Origin: an uncultured Saprospiraceae bacterium
GTDB taxonomy: Bacteria; Bacteroidota; Bacteroidia; Chitinophagales; Saprospiraceae
Length of the DNA: 31,271 nt
Reading direction: 5' to 3'
Assembly: GCA_937894165.1 (NCBI GenBank)
Contig: CALCSX010000283.1
Span: 1-31,271, forward strand
Part shown: positions 27,058-31,271 of the stretch, in pieces
Layout of the letters: every line of letters begins with the position of its first letter
Position numbering within the stretch: the first letter of the stretch is position 1
The notes under the pieces: model-generated
Seen by the model: only the letters and a program-made list of their open reading frames with translations
Told to the model about the DNA's origin: nothing
Database searches by the model: none
Program-made: the position numbers and the translations under genes

Positions 27058-27990
27058 ATGGGAATACTTCGGAAGTACAAAGTTTTTTTTGCAATGTATA
27101 ATTTCTTTCATAGAAATCAACTTGCTCATAATATTCCGGTATTAAAGAAATATGGGATCAAAAAAAGCTATTTTGACTCGATTTCCAGTAAGGATTTCAA
27201 GCATTTGGGAATGGAGGAGATAGGATGGAATGAGGAGGGGGTAAAGAATTCCAAATTGTTTCAAACATTAGATAAAGCTACGCAGCAGAATATTTTGGAT
27301 TTTGATAAGAACGGATATTTAATTATTCCCGGCTATTTGAATAGTGAAGAAGTGGATTCGTTAAATAATGAAATTGATAGTTTGTTGAAAGAGGGAACCG
27401 TTAAAGCCGGTCATAGAAACAAGATAATGTTTGCGATAAAATACGCTGATAAGCTTCGTGGGGTGGCGAAAGATGCGGATTTGATTGAGCTGTTGGGGCA
27501 TTTGTTTGGAGATGAGGCCATATTGTTTTCTAGTATAAATTTTGCTGCCGGGAGTGAGCAGGCGAGTCATTCAGATTCGATTCATATGACGACGTATCCA
27601 TTGGGTGGACTTTTGGGTGCATGGATAGCGCTAGAGGATATCAATGAAAATAATGGTCCCTTGCATTATTATCCCGGGAGTCACAAATTACCTTATTATC
27701 TCAATTCAGATTACGATAATGAGGGGACGAACACTAAAATTGGCCCAAAAGACTACAATGAATATGAAGGAATGATGGCTCGAAAAATTGAAGAGCAGGG
27801 ATTGGAAAAGAAAATATTCCTTGCTAAGAAAGGTGATTTGTTGGTATGGCATGCAAATCTCTTTCATGGAGGTGAGGCACAAAAGGACAGGACATTGACG
27901 CGAAAGAGTGTAGTTTTTCATTATTTCCGAAAAAATTCAGTTTGTTATCATGAAATAAGTCAAAGGCCGGCACTTTTGCGGTCATATTAA
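27058..27990 (+). CDS. Phytanoyl-CoA dioxygenase (PhyH)-family Fe(II)/2-oxoglutarate enzyme
   Basis: The 310-residue product is a cytosolic non-haem iron oxygenase. The iron site is visible: H171-x-D173 (ASHSDS) and the distal His270 in NLFHGG, with Arg282 (LTRKS) placed to bind 2-oxoglutarate. GAWIALEDINENNGPLHYYPGSHK (about 187-210) is the conserved PhyH jelly-roll segment. An N-terminal extension of about 75 residues is mostly basic and helical. I start at the ATG at 27058; a TTG four codons earlier is in frame. The substrate cannot be told from sequence. The gene stands alone behind the tandem array. Confidence 0.88.
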   Translation: MGILRKYKVFFAMYNFFHRNQLAHNIPVLKKYGIKKSYFDSISSKDFKHLGMEEIGWNEEGVKNSKLFQTLDKATQQNILDFDKNGYLIIPGYLNSEEVDSLNNEIDSLLKEGTVKAGHRNKIMFAIKYADKLRGVAKDADLIELLGHLFGDEAILFSSINFAAGSEQASHSDSIHMTTYPLGGLLGAWIALEDINENNGPLHYYPGSHKLPYYLNSDYDNEGTNTKIGPKDYNEYEGMMARKIEEQGLEKKIFLAKKGDLLVWHANLFHGGEAQKDRTLTRKSVVFHYFRKNSVCYHEISQRPALLRSY

Positions 27991-28468
27991 TGAAATCATA
28001 GAAATTTATTTCCAGACAAATTTATTTTTATTTCAAAATTCTTTTCAAGTTTTGATTCCCAATTCCATTTCGTGTAAAAAGGGTCGTTTCAAAGTCTGAG
28101 TGGGCTATTTTAAACAGAAAAGCCATCAAGTTTCGATCATAAAAAATAATCATTTTGGATATTTTCTTATTTTAAAATTATTTTTTCAAAAAAAAATCAA
28201 ATAAAATCTCTTATAAAAATTGAAAAAATACTAACAAAATAGGAACAAATTTGAAGTGTATTTCAATTTAAAATGTCACAAATATTTGAATAATAAGTAA
28301 TTATAGATATGTAAATATTATATATAAAATATAAATATGTGACAATCTTCCAATTTTGTTATTTTTTAGCCCGCATAATTGTTAGATTATTGTAGTATGA
28401 AATAAGAACAAACTAATAAACGAAACTTTATATCTAGTTTTAGGTATGTTCATGGGAATTCTAACGCA
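27991..28468. other. AT-rich gap after the PhyH-family gene
   Basis: No gene is seen. The stretch is very AT-rich. It ends with the first of two ATGTTCATGGGA boxes (28446-28457); the second is at 28545-28556. A TAGTTTTA box (28435-28442), one base off TAnnTTTG, could start a short plus-strand transcript. Confidence 0.4.
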
Positions 28469-28504
28469 TTAATGGTGGAAAGCAAAAGTGCCTTCCACCA
28501 TTAA
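28469..28504 (+). other. Strong hairpin in the 28-kb gap
   Basis: TTAATGGTGGAA and TTCCACCATTAA make a perfect 12-base stem around AGCAAAAGTGCC. No T run follows on either strand, so it is not an intrinsic terminator. An ATGTTCATGGGA box precedes it by 11 bases. Confidence 0.7.
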
Positions 28505-28572
28505 ATTACAAAAATTGAAAATCGTTCGTCAGATTTAATTAATAATGTTCATGGGATTATAATTTGTTGGGG

Positions 28573-28611
28573 CGAGTCATATCAAAAGTTGATGTGACTC
28601 GTTTTTTTTTT
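28573..28611 (+). terminator. Strong plus-strand Rho-independent terminator inside the 3' end of the CHAT gene
   Basis: CGAGTCATATCAA and TTGATGTGACTCG pair over 13 bases with one T-G wobble, the loop is AAG, and ten T residues follow on the plus strand. The minus-strand CHAT stop codon (28582-28584) lies within the stem. The T run is only on the plus side, so it ends a plus-strand transcript, not the CHAT message. Confidence 0.85.
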
Positions 28612-30864
28612 GTATAATAGTAGGCTCAATAGGATTATAGGAATACCAAAAAATATTATAGCCTTTCGAATTTCAAAATCAGCTACTTTGAAATTAGTGC
28701 TTTCAAAATCAGCGAAAACATCTGCTCCCGCCCAAAAGAAAGGATGAGTTTTGATATCAGAGCTTCCCTCAAAAAAATCCAGTTTAGCTTTTCTTAATGC
28801 ATTGGGTTTGTCCCAACCCTCTCCCAAATAAAAATAAAATCTTTCCAAAATAGCTGCGGTGCTTTCATCTTCGGCATCCCATTTCATGGCAATCAAATTA
28901 TTTACTCCCGCTGATCGGAAGGCCTGAAGAATAGATTCCGGATTGATACCTTTCCCCTCCCTGCCATTACTGCTCTGACATGTTGCCAGTACGACGAGTT
29001 CGCAATTCAATTTTCTCGCTCTAATTTCATTGTCTGTCAAATTAAAGCCTTGAAATATTAAAGCATTCTCACGTTCATTAGATCTTCCGTGTAATGCAAA
29101 ATGAAGAATATTGTAATTTTCAGCTTCAGTCCAAAATGATTTCGGGGTGGGGAAATCAAGATCCAAGCGTTTGGTGACTTTAAATTTACTCAGAAGAAAA
29201 TCTACTTCTTTTGTTTGAATTATTGCATGAGTAGGGGATTCAGTAGCTTTTAGATTTGATTCTTGAATGCTTAAAATTGCGTTTTCGGTGTTTTTTAAAG
29301 ATTTGGTTTGACAGAACTGATCGAAATGAGTAAAATAATTTATGTTGTAATCTTTAATTAAATAATCAAGCTGTGACCAAGTCTGATATATAGAAGTTTT
29401 CCGACGTATTAAAATATCGAATGGCAGAGAATGCAAGCCAATATCAGGGGAAATATGCCAATGATCGTATTGCTCAATGTGCAATGGAATTATTAATTTT
29501 TCATAAATAGCGTAACTTAAATCTTGAAAATTTCTTTTTTCTATAAATTGCCAAGTTTCACTTTTCAGATATTGCTTTATGTTGAAGTTTTGGATGCCGG
29601 AATTTAGGTCTTCAATATTTTTTAAGATCTGAGAAATATCGTTGATGCGGACTAGTCTCATTTCTAGTTTGGAAACAATCAAGGCATAAGCTGAATGACG
29701 GCCGGTGTACCAATAAATGAGTGCGTGATTTTCGGAAGGAATTTTTTTCAGAAATTTTTTTAATGTTGTTTTAACTGACTCAGTTTTATAGGATGCAAGA
29801 TTTTGATTTGCTGATGAATAGATAGGAATTTCATTTCTTTTGTATAATTCCATTGCCCAGAAAGCGATAATGGAATTTTCTTGTGGGCAATCTTCATGAG
29901 TACTAAGAATAGTTTCAAATAAGAGTGTGTAAATGGGTTCGTGAAGCCGGGCTGCCGCCTCAATGTCTGCGGAATGTTCGAGGTTAAATTTGTTTTTTTC
30001 GAGAGATTCAAGTAGGGCACCTAGTTGTTTTTGAATTATCTCTAAGCTATCGCAATTTTTGGTTTTTTGATATTCATAAAAATTGGATTTTATTCGGAGG
30101 AATTGTAGTTCAAGTTTTTCATTGTCAGAGAATTCCGATTTTTGATTATTGTCAATTTCATCCAAGAGCGATTTGAATTTTTCATGGTTGCCAAGGCCTT
30201 CCTCCAATTTTGCCAAAGCCAGCAAAAGCGAGATAGGGGCGTTTGACTTGTTCTTGATTTCATGGGTAAAATGCTCTTGATATCGCTCAGAAATTGTTTT
30301 GGCTTCAGTAAACTTATTTTTTTGAATATAGAGATTTAGTATTGTGCTGAGCAATCGAGCAGCTTTGTCTTTGTCTTCAGGGAAATGATTTAAAAATTTG
30401 AGGAGTAAGTTTTCTGCTTTATTATAATGACCTAATTGAATATCGTTGATGATTTGATTGATCATCACCGCTTGTTTCAATTCAAGGAAGGATTGCTTTG
30501 GTGTACTTGCTAGTTTTTTCTCTAGCCTTCCGAGCTCGACATCTGCTTCTTTGTACTTTTTATTTACCCCCAAGGCTGAGACATAGTTAAAATGGGCGAT
30601 TTTCTCTAAATTTTGGAGGCATTTGGACTCTTTGGATAACTGCCAAGCCCCCCGGCTGAGTTCCTCGGCTCTTTTCAAGTGATCACTTCGAAGACTTTTA
30701 GCAGCATCTTGTTCCATTTGGCGATAACCTTTGTAGTCATCACATGTCGCTGAGATTTCTGACTCTATACTATCCCCATTCAATAAAATCTGTTGCCATG
30801 CAGAATTTTGTGCGTAGCCGGAGGTTATTAGAAAGAATGAAAGCAAGATAAAAATATGAGCCAT
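28582..30864 (-). CDS. TPR-CHAT peptidase with signal peptide and C-terminal membrane anchor
   Basis: The product (760 residues from the ATG at 30864; an ATG at 30891 would add nine residues before the signal) starts with a signal peptide, MAHIFILLSFFLITSGYAQ. About residues 30-340 are helical with TPR-like spacing, and the C-terminal third is a CHAT domain of the caspase/separase clan. The catalytic pair is visible: His592 in LHFALHG and Cys629 in VVLATCQSSNG. The typical domain end HPFFWAGADVFAD follows. A hydrophobic helix (about 735-751) then KKK forms a C-terminal anchor, which places the peptidase outside the cytoplasm. The substrate is unknown and no partner gene adjoins it. Its last codons overlap a plus-strand terminator. 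Confidence 0.9.
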   Translation of the reverse strand: MAHIFILLSFFLITSGYAQNSAWQQILLNGDSIESEISATCDDYKGYRQMEQDAAKSLRSDHLKRAEELSRGAWQLSKESKCLQNLEKIAHFNYVSALGVNKKYKEADVELGRLEKKLASTPKQSFLELKQAVMINQIINDIQLGHYNKAENLLLKFLNHFPEDKDKAARLLSTILNLYIQKNKFTEAKTISERYQEHFTHEIKNKSNAPISLLLALAKLEEGLGNHEKFKSLLDEIDNNQKSEFSDNEKLELQFLRIKSNFYEYQKTKNCDSLEIIQKQLGALLESLEKNKFNLEHSADIEAAARLHEPIYTLLFETILSTHEDCPQENSIIAFWAMELYKRNEIPIYSSANQNLASYKTESVKTTLKKFLKKIPSENHALIYWYTGRHSAYALIVSKLEMRLVRINDISQILKNIEDLNSGIQNFNIKQYLKSETWQFIEKRNFQDLSYAIYEKLIIPLHIEQYDHWHISPDIGLHSLPFDILIRRKTSIYQTWSQLDYLIKDYNINYFTHFDQFCQTKSLKNTENAILSIQESNLKATESPTHAIIQTKEVDFLLSKFKVTKRLDLDFPTPKSFWTEAENYNILHFALHGRSNERENALIFQGFNLTDNEIRARKLNCELVVLATCQSSNGREGKGINPESILQAFRSAGVNNLIAMKWDAEDESTAAILERFYFYLGEGWDKPNALRKAKLDFFEGSSDIKTHPFFWAGADVFADFESTNFKVADFEIRKAIIFFGIPIILLSLLLYKKKTSHINF

Positions 30865-30891
30865 TTTACTAATATAATAAATATTTATCAT

Positions 30892-31271
30892 ATGTAGATA
30901 ACTTAGAACAATTATTTTAACTTCAATTGGGGAAAATCTTTATTTTTTAATTAAACCATGAAGGCTCCCGCTAGGTCATTGCCCTATGATTTGATAAAAA
31001 TAACTCTAGAAGACCATATTAGAAGATTAAATCTGAGGGGCACATTTACAAATTTGCGCCAGCATTAGTGTTTGAATGCATGAAAACAAAAAGAGTTATA
31101 TAGAAGCTATTAAGGGTCTCCCGCAGATTTCGCAGATATTCGCAGAATGCCTATCCTTTTTATTTTTTTGATTTTCACAAAGCGCATTAAAGGGAATATA
31201 CTAAGGTGCCACTAAGAAAATATGGGTAGAGATGGTAAAGAAATTTTATCCGGTGCCGTATGTATCGTATA
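30892..31271. other. Upstream region of the CHAT gene with dispersed repeat fragments
   Basis: No gene is seen up to the window end. GGCACATTTACAAATTTGCGCC-type sequence (31039-31060, a relative of 20432 and 20710) and CGCAGATTTCGCAGATATTCGCAGA-type repeats (about 31122-31146, related to 20576) are the only recognisable content. Any gene beginning in the last bases cannot be judged. Confidence 0.5.

Overview
The window reads as a low-GC member of the Bacteroidota. The signs are: promoter-like TAnnTTTG boxes instead of sigma70 -10 boxes, start codons with little Shine-Dalgarno sequence, an RRM protein with a glycine-rich tail, a DUF4197 lipoprotein, the uppS-bamA gene pair, an outer-membrane/LPS gene set, and spacers full of palindromic dispersed repeats. 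A Saprospiria/Chitinophagia-like lineage is possible, but I cannot prove rank from the sequence alone. Nothing here looks like a prophage, an IS element, a CRISPR array or an integrative element. I found no tRNA gene.

Layout. 1-2216 is the end of an rRNA operon: the 3' part of 23S, a long spacer without tRNA, 5S and a terminator. 2355-5845 is a tight three-gene operon of exported proteins of unknown role: a lipoprotein, a lipase-fold protein whose nucleophile serine is replaced by glycine, and a beta-propeller-like lipoprotein. A six-copy TCTT tract lies just upstream of it. 6044-6430 (minus) is an RRM RNA-binding protein with a good terminator. 7015-7934 is a tandem pair of small exported paralogues that look like lone TonB C-terminal-type domains. 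8301-10384 holds an RsmB-type rRNA methyltransferase (minus) and a DUF4197 lipoprotein. 10385-11656 is a gene-free stretch dense in repeats. 11657-12630 holds an LpxH-type hydrolase and a 51-residue membrane protein. 13024-15255 (minus) is mgsA-uvrC. 15662-20159 is a cell-wall group: exported LD-carboxypeptidase, dipeptide epimerase, a DacB-type lipoprotein carboxypeptidase, and an arginyltransferase-like GNAT protein. 20160-21163 is another repeat-rich gap. 21164-24494 is uppS-bamA, 24762-26225 (minus) is SelO, 27058-27990 is a phytanoyl-CoA dioxygenase-family enzyme, and 28582-30864 (minus) is a TPR-CHAT peptidase with a signal peptide and a C-terminal membrane anchor.

How the parts fit. 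Most recognisable genes serve envelope building: LpxH (lipid A), UppS (undecaprenyl carrier), BamA (outer-membrane barrel insertion), and the LdcA-like/epimerase/DacB set (murein trimming and peptide recycling). The less explained content is the exported three-gene operon at 2.3-5.8 kb, the tandem TonB_C-like pair, the extracytoplasmic CHAT peptidase, and several structured intergenic repeat families. Three repeat families show hand-visible compensatory changes: the three-hairpin element at 10.7, 10.9 and 12.7 kb; the 86-nt nested hairpin at 11.2 and 17.8 kb; and the ~239-bp tandem array at 26.3-27.0 kb, with a relative at 10.6 kb. A strong plus-strand terminator overlapping the end of the CHAT gene suggests an unannotated transcript in the 28-kb gap.
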